64,000 bases of DNA from Cnuella takakiae. Its GTDB lineage: Bacteria > Bacteroidota > Bacteroidia > Chitinophagales > Chitinophagaceae. This document shows, in pieces, positions 35,849-44,848 of this stretch (its first letter is position 1; every line of letters starts with the position of its first letter). Made by a program: the position numbers and the translations under genes. The notes under the pieces are model-generated. The model worked only from the letters and a program-made list of their open reading frames with translations, had not been told where the DNA came from and searched no databases. The DNA is taken from assembly GCF_001953305.1 (NCBI RefSeq), contig NZ_MTFE01000010.1, positions 1,473,015 to 1,537,014 on the forward strand, written 5' to 3'.

Positions 35849-36049
35849 TTATTTTATGTCGCCGCCAAAAATGCTGCTCACCGCCCCCTGGAGCATGGGG
35901 TACTTTTCTACCACGAAATCTTTGAGGGTAACAAGTACCTGTTGTGCCTGTTCGTCGCTCAGGTTGGCATTGGTCTTCAGGCGTTCAACGAGTTCATTCA
36001 CTTGTCCTTGTGCATTGTCTTTGTTCATTCCGAACATGTTTCCAAACAT
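35849..36049 (-). CDS. 66-residue helical protein of unknown function
   Basis: Small soluble protein (MFGNMFGMNKDNAQGQVNEL...). A Met/Phe/Gly-rich start is followed by two amphipathic helices around ANLSDEQAQQVLVTLKDFVV and EKYPMLQGAVSSIFGG. The SDEQ-Q-VL-LKDFV-EKYP core is shared with the 54-residue protein upstream. I do not recognise a named family. It lies between nrdJ and clpX; no promoter match is obvious. Confidence 0.7.
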   Translation of the reverse strand: MFGNMFGMNKDNAQGQVNELVERLKTNANLSDEQAQQVLVTLKDFVVEKYPMLQGAVSSIFGGDIK

Positions 36050-36079
36050 AGGTCCTTAGTTATGTAGATTAAAATTAAT

Positions 36080-36132
36080 GGCTATTAGCCTTTAGCTGTT
36101 AGCTAAAAGCCAATGGCTAACAGCTAACAGCT
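36080..36132. repeat. GCTGTTAGC hairpin after clpX
   Basis: GGCTATTAGCCTTTAGCTGT (36080-36099) and its inverse ACAGCTAACAGC region (36120-36132), with TAGCTAAAAGCCAATGGCTA between. It abuts the clpX stop codon (36136). The same words flank the four-helix-bundle gene at 54205 and 54669. Confidence 0.8.
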
Positions 36133-36135
36133 TTC

Positions 36136-37377
36136 CTACGCTACTTTCAGCAAACTCAATTTGCTCTTGTCAAACTTGCGGCGGGCAGTTTCCATGTCCA
36201 GCACGAAATACTTTTCCTTGGAAGAAGGAAGTTCATACATCGCATCGGTAAGGATGCCTTCGCAGATGCTGCGCAAACCACGTGCCCCAAGCTTGTATTC
36301 CATGGCCTTTTCAACAATGAAATCCAGCACTTCGTCTTCGATGTGGAGGTTGATGCCTTCCAGCTCGAAGAGGCGGTGGTACTGTTTGGCCAAAGCGTTT
36401 TTGGGCTCAGTAAGAATGGCGCGCAGGGTGGAAGCATCCAGGGGGTCGAGGTGCGTTACCACGGGCAGGCGGCCCAGCAACTCGGGGATAAGGCCAAAGC
36501 CTTTCAGGTCCTGGGCGTTTACATAGCGCAGCAGGTTTTTCTTCATGCTTTCCTGAAGGCCTTTGTCCACGTTGAACCCGATGGTATTGGTTTGCACCCT
36601 GCGGGCAATGATGCGGTCGATGCCATCGAAGGCACCGCCACAGATAAAGAGAATATTCTGGGTGTTGATCTTAATGAGTTTCTGCTCGGGGTGCTTGCGG
36701 CCTCCTTGTGGCGGCACCAGCACATCGGTACCCTCCAGCAGTTTGAGCATGCCCTGTTGTACCCCTTCGCCGCTCACATCGCGGGTAATGGAGGGGTTGT
36801 CGCCTTTTCGGGCGATCTTATCAATTTCATCGATGTACACAATACCGCGTTCGGCAGCTGTTACATCATAGTTGCAAACCTGAAGCAGGCGGGTGAGGAT
36901 GCTTTCCACGTCTTCGCCTACATATCCGGCTTCGGTAAAAACAGTGGCGTCTACAATAGCAAAGGGCACGTTGAGCAACTTGGCAATGGTTTTGGCCAGC
37001 AGGGTTTTGCCCGTACCGGTTTCGCCCACCATGATGATATTGCTTTTTTCAATTTCGATCTCGGAGCCGTTCTGCTCGTTGGCCTTATACTGGAGGCGTT
37101 TGTAGTGGTTATATACCGCTACGGCCATCACCTTTTTGGCTTCGTCCTGCCCAATCACGTACTCGTCAAGAAACTTCTTGACTTCCATGGGTTTTTTAAC
37201 CGTAAGCTTGAAGGAGGAAGGCGTTTTTTCATCGCGCACCATCAACTCCTGGTCGATGATTTCGCGGGCATGCTCCACGCAGTTTTCGCAGATATGGCCT
37301 TCCTGCCCTGCGATGAGGATCTTTACTTCATCGCGGCTGCGGCCGCAAAACGAACAATGGAGCAGATTTTTAGCCAT
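36136..37377 (-). CDS. clpX: ATP-dependent Clp protease ATP-binding subunit ClpX
   Basis: A 413-residue AAA+ unfoldase that feeds substrates to ClpP. The N-terminal zinc-binding domain has [11 protein letters not shown]...[10 protein letters not shown]. The ATPase shows Walker [17 protein letters not shown], Walker [11 protein letters not shown] and the pore loop [20 protein letters not shown]-type and arginine-finger regions follow. It is the last gene of a run clpP, clpP, clpX on the minus strand but has an exact -7 element of its own at 37435-37442. Length and order are normal. Confidence 0.96.
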   Translation of the reverse strand: MAKNLLHCSFCGRSRDEVKILIAGQEGHICENCVEHAREIIDQELMVRDEKTPSSFKLTVKKPMEVKKFLDEYVIGQDEAKKVMAVAVYNHYKRLQYKANEQNGSEIEIEKSNIIMVGETGTGKTLLAKTIAKLLNVPFAIVDATVFTEAGYVGEDVESILTRLLQVCNYDVTAAERGIVYIDEIDKIARKGDNPSITRDVSGEGVQQGMLKLLEGTDVLVPPQGGRKHPEQKLIKINTQNILFICGGAFDGIDRIIARRVQTNTIGFNVDKGLQESMKKNLLRYVNAQDLKGFGLIPELLGRLPVVTHLDPLDASTLRAILTEPKNALAKQYHRLFELEGINLHIEDEVLDFIVEKAMEYKLGARGLRSICEGILTDAMYELPSSKEKYFVLDMETARRKFDKSKLSLLKVA

Positions 37378-37434
37378 GTGTGCAGTTGATAATTGTTAGA
37401 GGCGGGAATGCAGGCCTTTGCTGCATCCATTGGG

Positions 37435-37442
37435 CAAAAGTA
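37435..37442 (-). promoter_or_regulatory. TAnnTTTG -7 element for clpX
   Basis: TACTTTTG on the minus strand, 57 bases before the clpX ATG; exact consensus match. Confidence 0.65.
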
Positions 37443-37485
37443 GAAAAAACCGCCGGGGCGGGGCGGTTCTTGAGGGAATATTAAC

Positions 37486-37606
37486 GAAGTCAGAAAAGTC
37501 GATAGTCTGTAAAGTCGGAAGACCAAAGTCCGGAAAGCCAGAAGACGGTTCAGATTTTTATAAACGTCTTTCCCGTCTTTACTGACTTTCCCGACTTCCG
37601 ACTATC
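37486..37606. repeat. GACTTTCCGACTTCCG array between clpP and clpX
   Basis: GAAGTCAGAAAAGTCGATAG, AAAGTCGGAAG and AAAGTCCGGAAAG on the left answer GACTTTCCCGACTTCCGACT on the right; the right end overlaps the stop codon of the clpP paralogue (37605-37607). A matching array lies at 57374-57495. Confidence 0.75.
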
Positions 37607-38279
37607 AATACAGCTTCGTAATGATCTCATCCACAATACCGTACTTAATGGAAGTTTTCGCATCCATCCAGTAGTCGCGGTTGAAATCCTTCATTACTTT
37701 TTCAAAAGTCTGGCCGGTATTCTCCGCCAGCAGGCGGGCACCCATTTCTTTGGTGCGGCGGATTTGCTCGGCATGGATTTCCATGTCGGCGCTTACGCCC
37801 TGGATATGGCCACCCAGCGAAGGCTGGTGGATCATCACCTCGCCATGCGGGTAGATAAACCGGCGGCCCTTGGTGCCACCACTCAGGAGGATGGATCCCA
37901 TGGAGGCTGCCAGGCCCATACAGATGGTGCTCACGGGGCTTTTGATCAGCTGCATGGTATCGTAGATCACCATACCCGAGGTAACAGAACCACCGGGGCT
38001 GCTGATGTACATTTTGATTTCTTCACCGGGGTTGTCGGCTTCCAGCAAGAGGAGCTTGGTTACAATATCTTTTGCGGAGCGGTCATCCACCACCCCCCAG
38101 AAGTAGATGCTGCGGGTTTTAAAGAAATACTTCTCCAGTTTACGGTACAGCATTTCGGTATCGGTCTTTGCACGCAGTTCTTTCTCCTGGTCGTCTTCTT
38201 CGGGCTCGTCTTCTTCGAAACGTTTATCCAGATAAAATTTATTCAGGTCCATTGCTATAGTTTTTTGATCGTGAAACAT
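37605..38279 (-). CDS. clpP: ClpP paralogue with acidic N-terminal extension
   Basis: A 224-residue ClpP serine protease. Catalytic S126 is in GLAASMGS, H151 in VMIHQP and the Asp in the DFNRDYWM segment. Unlike the second ClpP encoded just upstream, its N terminus holds an acidic stretch FEEDEPEEDDQEKELRAK in place of the usual axial-loop sequence. This is where ClpP normally contacts its ATPase, so this copy may pair differently. ATG 38279 is used; ATG 38252 (MDLNKF) is an alternative. It lies between the other clpP and clpX, with 50 and 227 base gaps. Confidence 0.93.
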   Translation of the reverse strand: MFHDQKTIAMDLNKFYLDKRFEEDEPEEDDQEKELRAKTDTEMLYRKLEKYFFKTRSIYFWGVVDDRSAKDIVTKLLLLEADNPGEEIKMYISSPGGSVTSGMVIYDTMQLIKSPVSTICMGLAASMGSILLSGGTKGRRFIYPHGEVMIHQPSLGGHIQGVSADMEIHAEQIRRTKEMGARLLAENTGQTFEKVMKDFNRDYWMDAKTSIKYGIVDEIITKLY

Positions 38280-38284
38280 GTGCT

Positions 38285-38325
38285 TTCAATGGCCATGGTC
38301 GATGGTCCATAGACCATGGTCTGTT
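38285..38325. repeat. CCATGGTCTATGG-type palindrome between the clpP genes
   Basis: CAATGGCCATGGTCGATGGT and CCATAGACCATGGTCTG combine into overlapping palindromes in the 50-base gap. Confidence 0.6.
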
Positions 38326-38329
38326 TGAG

Positions 38330-39019
38330 CTATTTCTTTTCCTTGCGGGGGTTCACCAGCAACACTTCATCCACCAGGCCATAATCTTTGGCTTCGCCGG
38401 CACGCATCCAGAAGTCGCGGTTCAGGTCTTCTTCTATGCGGCCTGTTTCCTGGCCGGTGTGGTGGCTGTAAATATCATAGAGCTCTCTTTTGAGCTTCTT
38501 GATTTCACCCACGGTGATCTCGATATCGGAAGCCTGTCCGCCGATGGCGCCCGAAGGCTGGTGCATCATCACGCGGGCATGCTTGAGGGCTGCACGCTTA
38601 CCGCTGGTGCCGGCGCATAGCAGCAGCGAACCCATGGAGGCTGCCAAGCCAATACAGATGGTGCTTACATCGGGCGATACAAACTGCATGGTATCATAGA
38701 TGCCGAGGCCCGCATATACGGAGCCGCCGGGAGAATTGATATACATGTTGATGTCGCGGGTGCGGTCGGTAGAATCCAGGAACAAGAGTTGCGCGGTGAT
38801 GATATTGGCCACTTCATCGTTGATGGGATATCCCAGGAAGATGATGCGGTCCATCATCAGTCGGCTGTACACGTCCATGACGGCTACGTTCATCGGACGC
38901 TCTTCGATGATGTTGGGGGTGAGGGCCGTTACCAGGTATTTATTATAACTGTCTAAGGTATTGCTCGACATGCCCCGGTGTTTGACGGCGTATTTTTCAA
39001 ATTCCGATTTGTTACTCAT
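38330..39019 (-). CDS. clpP: ATP-dependent Clp protease proteolytic subunit
   Basis: A 229-residue ClpP with catalytic S128 (GLAASMGS), H153 (VMMHQPSG) and the Asp in LNRDFWM. The axial-loop region PNIIEERPMNVAVMDVYSRLMMDRIIFLG follows the standard sequence for ClpP that docks ClpX, which suggests it is the housekeeping copy. A 35-residue N-terminal pro-segment precedes it. The two ClpP chains are clearly diverged and could form mixed rings; this is inference. It is the first gene of the clpP-clpP-clpX run. tig, the usual neighbour, is 4.3 kb away. Confidence 0.95.
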   Translation of the reverse strand: MSNKSEFEKYAVKHRGMSSNTLDSYNKYLVTALTPNIIEERPMNVAVMDVYSRLMMDRIIFLGYPINDEVANIITAQLLFLDSTDRTRDINMYINSPGGSVYAGLGIYDTMQFVSPDVSTICIGLAASMGSLLLCAGTSGKRAALKHARVMMHQPSGAIGGQASDIEITVGEIKKLKRELYDIYSHHTGQETGRIEEDLNRDFWMRAGEAKDYGLVDEVLLVNPRKEKK

Positions 39020-39382
39020 GATCGTCTTAAATTATAGGTAAGGCAATATAGTGGTTTAGGTGCTATCAAATAATGAGCCCGGGTACAAAATGCGACAAAA
39101 GGGCAGAGTCTTTTTCACGCAACGACGCAACGGAGCCACGATTATTTCACGCAGAGACGCAAAGGAGCAAAGATGCAAAAGGGAAAGGTGTATGGCTCGC
39201 AAAGCCGAAGAGACGCAAAGTATAGTTTTGTAAGTGGGTAGAATTTCAAAAACAAACAAATCGTTGCGCCATGGCCCCGTTGCGTCGTGGCGTGAAAAAT
39301 TCTTTGCGGCTTTGCTCCTTCGCATCTTTACGTGACAGAAACTGTTGCGGCTTTCTTTATCTTCAGCCCCCAACCCGTTTAC
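39020..39382. other. Divergent gap of 363 bases holding a long repeat array
   Basis: Between clpP and the M14 gene. No gene. Mostly filled by the ACGCAACGACGCAACGG / GCAAAGACGCAAAG array 39111-39334. No exact -7 motif was found on either side. Confidence 0.7.
39111..39334. repeat. CACGCAACGACGCAACGG / GCAAAGGAGCAAAGATGC array
   Basis: TTTTTCACGCAACGACGCAA (39111 on) pairs with CCGTTGCGTCGTGGCGTGAA (39277 on), and CACGCAGAGACGCAAAGGAG (39148 on) pairs with CTTTGCGGCTTTGCTCCTTC (39302 on). The order of the arms is parallel rather than nested. Same family at 48799-48874 and 51787-51946. Confidence 0.85.
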
Positions 39383-41965
39383 ATGAGAAAATTGTTACGC
39401 ACAGCCGCGTTGCTGCTGGCCACCACCCAGGTGCAGGCGCAAGATTTAAGTTATTACCTCCCCGACAGTGTACCGTACAATGCCGCCATTCCCAAACCGC
39501 AGGAAGTGATTTACCACCAGGTAGGGGAGTACCATATTACCCACGACCGGCTGGTGAACTATATGCAGGCATTGGCAAAGGCGGCACCCGACCGCATCAA
39601 GCTGGAGCCCATTGGTTTTACTTACGAGGGCCGGCCACAGGTGCTGCTGATCATTACCTCGCCCAGAAACCACCAGAACCTGGAGCAGATCCGCCAGCAG
39701 CATGTACAGTTGACAGACCCTTCAAAATCGGCTGCCTTAAATACTGCCGATATGCCTGCGGTGGTATATATCGGCCACTCCATCCACGGCAATGAACCCA
39801 GTGGTGCCAATGCATCCCTGCTGAGCGCCTATTACCTGGCGGCCGCCAAAGGCCCCCAGATCGACGACCTGCTGGAGCATACCGTTATTCTGTTTGACCC
39901 TTCATTTAACCCCGACGGCCTCCAGCGTTTTTCTACCTGGGTAAACCAGCACCGCGGCAAAAACCTGGTTACTGATCCTGCTTCCCGCGAGTTCAACGAG
40001 GTTTGGCCCGGCGGCCGATTTAACCATTACTGGTTCGATCTCAACCGCGACTGGCTGCCTGCGCAGCACGTGGAAAGCCAGAACCGACTGGCATGGTACC
40101 ACAAGTGGAAACCCAATATCCTTACCGACCACCACGAGCAAGGTAGCAATGCTACTTTCTTCTTCCAGCCTGGTGTGCCCAGCCGCGTCAACCCCATCAC
40201 GCCTGCCAAAAACCAGGAGTTGACGGGCAAAATTGCCCAGTACCATGCGCAGTTCCTCGACCGCATCGGGTCGCTTTATTTTACAAAAGAGAACTACGAT
40301 GATTTCTACTACGGCAAAGGCTCTACCTACCCAGATGTGAACGGCGCCGTAGGTATCCTCTTCGAGCAGGCTTCTTCGCGTGGCCATGCCCAGCAAACTG
40401 CCAATGGCGTACTGCGTTTTCCGTTTACCATCAGAAACCAGTTTACCACTACGCTGTCCACACTGGAAGCCGCCCGCAACCTGCGCCGCGAGCTGCTCGA
40501 CTGGCAGCGTGAGTTTTACCGCTCGGCCCTGACCGATGCTGCTGCCAATGCAGTAAAGGGTTATGTGTTTGGCGATAGCAATGACGAAGGCCGCACCGCC
40601 ATTTTTGTAAACATGCTGCGCCGCCACCAGATAGAAGTGCGCAGGCTGGCGAATGATACCAAAGTGGAAGGCATCGTATTTGGTAAAAACAACAGCTACG
40701 TGGTGCCTGCCGCACAGCCGCAACACCGCCTCATCAAAGCCATCTTTGACAAGACCCTTGAATACAAAGACAGTATTTTTTACGACATCACTTCCTGGAC
40801 CATGCCCCTGGCTTTTGGCCTGCCCTATGCCCAGCTGAATGCGGCCCAATTCACGCCTTCGCTGATGGGTGAAGTGGTAAGTGGTACCGTTACGACAAAG
40901 GGCGGCGTAGTAGGTGGCAAAAGCGAAATAGGCTACCTGCTCGACTGGAAGGCCTTTGGCGCACCGGCAGCTTTATATGCTTTGCAAAATGCTGGCATCA
41001 TCACCAAGGTGGCTACCCGGCCGATGGAGATGACCATTGGTGGTACGGCCCGCAAGTTTGACTTCGGTACCATCCTGCTGCCGGTATCGATGCAATCCGT
41101 TTCGGGTGATCAGTTGCTGACAAGAGTGCAGGCCATTGCCCAGCAATACAGCGTGCCTGTTTATGCCATTGGCAATGGCAGCGTACTCAGCGGCAGCGAT
41201 CTGGGCAGCAGCAAGTTTGTTTCCTTAAGCAAACCCAGCGTGGCCATGGTAGTGGGTACCGGGGTAAGCGCTCTGGATGCCGGCGAGATCTGGCACCTTT
41301 TTGATCAGCGCTTCGACATTCCGATGACCCACCTCGACCTGCCCTCTTTCAACCAGCGCGATCTCTCCAGGTATAATACCCTCATCATGGTGAGTGGCTC
41401 CGGCTACAGCGATATCAACAAGGACAAGTTGAAAGCGTGGGTACAGAACGGCGGTACCCTGGTGCTTACCGAAGACGCCATTACCTGGGCGGCACAGGCA
41501 GGTATCTGCACTGTGGGTTTGAAGCGTGGGCAGTCGGGTATTGATAGTGCACAGGCACTTGCGTACGCCAGCCGCGAACAATTGGTGGGTGCACAGGAAG
41601 TGGCGGGCGCCATCTTCCGTGCCGATGTGGACCTGAGCCACCCACTGGCTTATGGCTACAGCACGCCTTCGGTGCACCTGTTCAAGGCCAACCGCGTGTT
41701 CATGGAGCGGAGCAAGAGTCCTTTTGCCAACCCGTTCACCTATGGCAAACAGCCTTTGGAAAGCGGCTGGGTAAGCCGGGAAAACAAAGCTGCCATTGCC
41801 AACAGCGCAGCAGTAGTGGTGAGCACGGTAGGCAGCGGCCGCGTCATTGCCATTGCCGATAACCCCAACCTGCGGGCCTTCTGGCTGGGCGGTACCAAGC
41901 TGATGATGAATGCCGTGTTCTTTGGTAAAGTGATTGAGGCCGGATCGGCAAGAGGGGAAGAATGA
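39383..41965 (+). CDS. Exported M14-family zinc carboxypeptidase
   Basis: About 860 residues. Signal peptide MRKLLRTAALLLATTQVQAQ. The M14 domain is at residues 40-400: zinc motif H135-x-x-E138 in GHSIHGNEPSG, NPDG in DPSFNPDGLQ, the arginine-bearing WFDLNRDWLP, and the third zinc His in ILTDHHEQGSN. The catalytic Glu is likely in GILFEQASSRG. The remaining 450 residues contain a glutamine-amidotransferase-like fold region (MVVGTGVSALDAGEIWHLFD, LKAWVQNGGTLVLTEDA). No type IX sorting domain was seen. ATG 39383 starts the signal peptide. It probably trims peptides outside the cytoplasm. Confidence 0.9.
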   Translation: MRKLLRTAALLLATTQVQAQDLSYYLPDSVPYNAAIPKPQEVIYHQVGEYHITHDRLVNYMQALAKAAPDRIKLEPIGFTYEGRPQVLLIITSPRNHQNLEQIRQQHVQLTDPSKSAALNTADMPAVVYIGHSIHGNEPSGANASLLSAYYLAAAKGPQIDDLLEHTVILFDPSFNPDGLQRFSTWVNQHRGKNLVTDPASREFNEVWPGGRFNHYWFDLNRDWLPAQHVESQNRLAWYHKWKPNILTDHHEQGSNATFFFQPGVPSRVNPITPAKNQELTGKIAQYHAQFLDRIGSLYFTKENYDDFYYGKGSTYPDVNGAVGILFEQASSRGHAQQTANGVLRFPFTIRNQFTTTLSTLEAARNLRRELLDWQREFYRSALTDAAANAVKGYVFGDSNDEGRTAIFVNMLRRHQIEVRRLANDTKVEGIVFGKNNSYVVPAAQPQHRLIKAIFDKTLEYKDSIFYDITSWTMPLAFGLPYAQLNAAQFTPSLMGEVVSGTVTTKGGVVGGKSEIGYLLDWKAFGAPAALYALQNAGIITKVATRPMEMTIGGTARKFDFGTILLPVSMQSVSGDQLLTRVQAIAQQYSVPVYAIGNGSVLSGSDLGSSKFVSLSKPSVAMVVGTGVSALDAGEIWHLFDQRFDIPMTHLDLPSFNQRDLSRYNTLIMVSGSGYSDINKDKLKAWVQNGGTLVLTEDAITWAAQAGICTVGLKRGQSGIDSAQALAYASREQLVGAQEVAGAIFRADVDLSHPLAYGYSTPSVHLFKANRVFMERSKSPFANPFTYGKQPLESGWVSRENKAAIANSAAVVVSTVGSGRVIAIADNPNLRAFWLGGTKLMMNAVFFGKVIEAGSARGEE

Positions 41966-41985
41966 TAAACTAGCTGATTTGTTGT

Positions 41986-42017
41986 AAGAGCGTGCCTTAA
42001 GGGGTGCGCTCTTTTTT
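41986..42017 (+). terminator. Intrinsic terminator after the M14 gene
   Basis: Stem AAGAGCG/CGCTCTT followed by TTTT, with a 14-base loop that can partly pair. Confidence 0.75.
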
Positions 42018-42139
42018 ATGCCCCCGTTTTCTTGACTGCGCTTTAGTTAATTGGGAAAAAACGAGGCGGCACAGAATTTTCAGCAATCATTTCCTTCGGG
42101 TACATAACCTTCAGAGCCGATTATTGTAAAACACACCCA

Positions 42140-42877
42140 ATGCCGAACACTACCCAGTTTTTCGATATACTGTTCAATAATGCCCGTACCAATGCCATGA
42201 TGATCATGAGCATGGACGGAATTGTTGAATCAGTAAACGAAGCTTTTACGCTTTCCTTTGGCTATACTACCGATGACCTCAGGGACAAGCATTTCCGGGT
42301 GTTGTACATTGAAAAAGACCAGGCTACCCGCAGGCCTGAAATTGAGCTGAACCAAACACACCGTACAGGTTCCAGCAGTGATGAGAATTACCTGGTGCAT
42401 AAGGATACCACACCTATTTGGGTAACCGGTGAATCGATACTGGTAAAAACCGACGATACTTCCTGTATCGTGAAGTTGATCCACAACATACATGCGCAAA
42501 AGCAACTGGAGCGTTACCTCCTGTCTTCCTCCGAGTTGCTGGGTAGCTTGTTTGAATCGGTGCAGCAAAGCGGCTTGCTGCTGCTCAATTCGCAGATGAA
42601 ACTGGTGCGCACCAACGGGGCTTTTCGCAAAATGTTTGGTGTACGCAGTGATGTTGCAGAAGGAAGTAAACTACAGGACATTGGCAACAGCTTCTGGACA
42701 AAGGAAGAACTGCGACAGGAAATACGCAACGTGATTGTAACAGGTGTGCCGATGAAAAAAGAATTTGTTTACGATAAGGGCGATAATGATTGTGTGCGGT
42801 ATGAAATCATTTCAAAGCAGATTACCGGCGATGGCGATGCGGAACATCAGTTATTGCTGATGATCAAAGAAGTGTAA
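42140..42877 (+). CDS. PAS-domain protein without a visible output domain
   Basis: A 245-residue soluble protein with two PAS domains. The first runs over residues 5-120 (FDILFNNARTNAMMIMSMDGIVESVNEAFTLSFGYT...IWVTGESILVKTDD...HNIHAQKQLE). The second covers 125-245 (LGSLFESVQQSGLLLLNSQMKLVRTNGAFRKMFGV...). Neither a kinase, a cyclase nor a DNA-binding domain follows, so it may act by binding a partner. The chain ends naturally at a stop codon, so truncation is not evident. Ligand unknown. Confidence 0.82.
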   Translation: MPNTTQFFDILFNNARTNAMMIMSMDGIVESVNEAFTLSFGYTTDDLRDKHFRVLYIEKDQATRRPEIELNQTHRTGSSSDENYLVHKDTTPIWVTGESILVKTDDTSCIVKLIHNIHAQKQLERYLLSSSELLGSLFESVQQSGLLLLNSQMKLVRTNGAFRKMFGVRSDVAEGSKLQDIGNSFWTKEELRQEIRNVIVTGVPMKKEFVYDKGDNDCVRYEIISKQITGDGDAEHQLLLMIKEV

Positions 42878-43078
42878 TACCAGTTTCAGGTTGCAAGTTA
42901 TTGGTTGCCGGATACAAGATGCCGGTAGCCAGTTGCCTGTTGCCGGTTATTTACACCTGAGCAGAACCAAGACGATCATTGATAATGCAATAAGTAAAAT
43001 GGCGCTCCTGTTTGGGGCGCCGTTTTCGTTTGTATATAGCCGCTATTCTATCAAGTGCTATAATTCAATCGGGGGCCG

Positions 43079-43240
43079 CATTGCGAAGCGCCAGCAGGGT
43101 TATGATAGCCTCGACAGTTCGCGGCGCTGAAGCGATCTTCTGCCGCTGTAGGTCACCAACTTGGTCACTGTTGGTGCAGGGGATTGCTTCAGCGCCGCCA
43201 GCCGCTACGTAACGCCAAACCCCACCGGCGCTTCGCAATG
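43079..43240. repeat. Three-tier nested hairpin element
   Basis: Outer arms CATTGCGAAGCGCC (43079-43092) and GGCGCTTCGCAATG (43227-43240) are perfect. Middle arms CGGCGCTGAAGCGATC (43122-43137) and GATTGCTTCAGCGCCG (43182-43197) have one mismatch. Inner arms CACCAAC (43154-43160) and GTTGGTG (43170-43176) are perfect. No open frame crosses it convincingly. Confidence 0.85.
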
Positions 43241-43281
43241 ACGTCGTTCCCAAGTGTAAGCCATTGCCGCATTGCAGCAAC

Positions 43282-43315
43282 AAAAAAGAGCACCCGTTTC
43301 CAGGTGCTCCTCTTT
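43282..43315 (-). terminator. Intrinsic terminator after tig
   Basis: On the minus strand AAAGAGGAGCACCTGGAAAC then GGGTGCTCTTTTTT: stem of about ten pairs and a T run. Confidence 0.85.
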
Positions 43316-43356
43316 ATGTGGTCCATACTTCCTACTTCCCACTTCTAACTTCTTAC

Positions 43357-44730
43357 TTATGCATGATGCGCGTGGTTGTGCTCCTCGTTCATCTTGATAA
43401 ACTCTTCTTTCGATACCACCTGCTCCGTAGCGTTCAGTTTGGTTTCGGCAAACTCGAACAGCTTCTGGGTTTGCAGGCGGTTGTACGCATCTTCTACGTA
43501 CTTGCGGTCCTTCATCATGCGGTCGATGTAATCGTTCATCCACTCCGCTTCTTCGGCACCGGCACCCATACCCATGTAGCCCAGCAGTTGCTCTTTGGCA
43601 AACTGGCGGAGGTCTTCCTGTTCAACCTTGATGTCGTTGTCCTGGATCATCTTCTCGGTGATCACGCTCCACTTCAGCTGGTTCAGGAAAGCGGGGAACT
43701 CGGCCTCAACCTGCTCGTCGGTCTTGGTGGTGTTGTTCTCGCCCTGGGTCTTCAGCCAACGCTTCAGGAACTCGGTAGGGAAAGAAACATTGGTATTTTC
43801 CAGCAATACGTGGTAAAGGCTGTGGTGCAGCTGGTTACGGGTTTCGCTTTCCCACTGCTTCTGCAGCTCTTCACGCAGTTTGTTGCGGAACTCTTCTTCG
43901 GTCTTTACTTCGGCGTTGGGGAACAGCTGGGCGAAGAACTCTTCGTTCAGTTCGCGGGGCTCTACCAGGCCTACCTTGGTGATGTCAAGGCGGAAATGAC
44001 GGCCGGTAGCGCTGTCCAGGCCCAGGTCTTCCAGTATGGCAGCACGCTCGGTACCGCTGAAGGCTTCTTCCAGGGAAACCTGGATGTTGTCGCCAACTTT
44101 TTTGCCCATCAGCGAAGGACGGATGCTCTCGGCGAAGTATTTCACCAGTACGCTGTTGTCTTTGCGGATGCCACCTTCAATCTCGTTGCCTTGTGCGTCG
44201 GTTTCAACAAAGGTTGCGTTCAGCACGTTGTCGTCGCCGGCAACTGCTTCAGGCTCGGTCATATTGCCAAAACGGGTGCGGAGGCGTTCTACTTCCTCGT
44301 TCAGCATTTCGTCGGTGATGTCCACCTTGTAGCGGGTGATGTTCTGGCTGGCCAGGTCGGGCAACTGCACCTCGGGCTTCAGGCCTACTTCGAATGTAAA
44401 GTTGTAGTTATCGGGTTTGTTTACATCCAGCTGGCCCAGGTTGAGGTCAACGGGGAGGGGCTGGGCGAAAATGTCCAGCTTCTCGGTTTGGAGGTAACCA
44501 AAAACTTCTTTGTCAACGGTGCGCAGCACTTCGTCGATAAACAGCGAAGAGCCGTGCATTTTGCGGATCAGGCCGGCAGGAACCATGCCTTTGCGGAAGC
44601 CGGGGATATTGGCTTTCTTGCTATAATCTTTCAGCGATTTCTCAAAAGAAGGCAGGTAATCTTCCTTTGCGATGGTGATATTCAGATGCTTGTGCAGGGG
44701 AGCTACCTCCTGCTGGGTAATCGTAGCCAT
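43357..44730 (-). CDS. tig: Trigger factor
   Basis: A 457-residue ribosome-associated chaperone. The N-terminal ribosome-docking motif is ANIPGFRKGMVP near residue 39 (family GFRxGxxP). A degenerate PPIase-like domain covers about 150-240, and a long helical C-terminal domain follows, ending with EEHNHAHHA, a small His-rich tail. The arrangement fits Bacteroidota trigger factors, where the PPIase site is weak. The tRNA-Leu gene lies 118 bases upstream on the same strand. clpP and clpX are not adjacent, unlike in proteobacteria. Confidence 0.93.
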   Translation of the reverse strand: MATITQQEVAPLHKHLNITIAKEDYLPSFEKSLKDYSKKANIPGFRKGMVPAGLIRKMHGSSLFIDEVLRTVDKEVFGYLQTEKLDIFAQPLPVDLNLGQLDVNKPDNYNFTFEVGLKPEVQLPDLASQNITRYKVDITDEMLNEEVERLRTRFGNMTEPEAVAGDDNVLNATFVETDAQGNEIEGGIRKDNSVLVKYFAESIRPSLMGKKVGDNIQVSLEEAFSGTERAAILEDLGLDSATGRHFRLDITKVGLVEPRELNEEFFAQLFPNAEVKTEEEFRNKLREELQKQWESETRNQLHHSLYHVLLENTNVSFPTEFLKRWLKTQGENNTTKTDEQVEAEFPAFLNQLKWSVITEKMIQDNDIKVEQEDLRQFAKEQLLGYMGMGAGAEEAEWMNDYIDRMMKDRKYVEDAYNRLQTQKLFEFAETKLNATEQVVSKEEFIKMNEEHNHAHHA

Positions 44731-44848
44731 GACTGTTTGTTATAGGTTTTAATAACGAACAAGGAACAAGTAGTGAAGAATGATGAAGTAAAGATTGATC
44801 TGTTCCTTCCGCATTCATCAGTTCTTGTTCCTTGCGCTCTTGTGCTGT

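Larger units (their letters stand above)
42878..43356. other. Gap of 479 bases between PAS and tig genes
   Basis: No gene. Contents: a GGTTGCCGG word cluster at 42887-42948, an unremarkable middle with a C-rich/G-rich pair, the nested hairpin element 43079-43240, the tig terminator 43282-43315, and a CTTCCTACTTCCCACTTCTAAC tract ending at the tig stop codon. Confidence 0.7.

Noticed and set aside
39111-39334. CRISPR array
   Set aside because: Repeat words vary in length and spacing, alternate in orientation and have no spacers of constant size; no cas genes.
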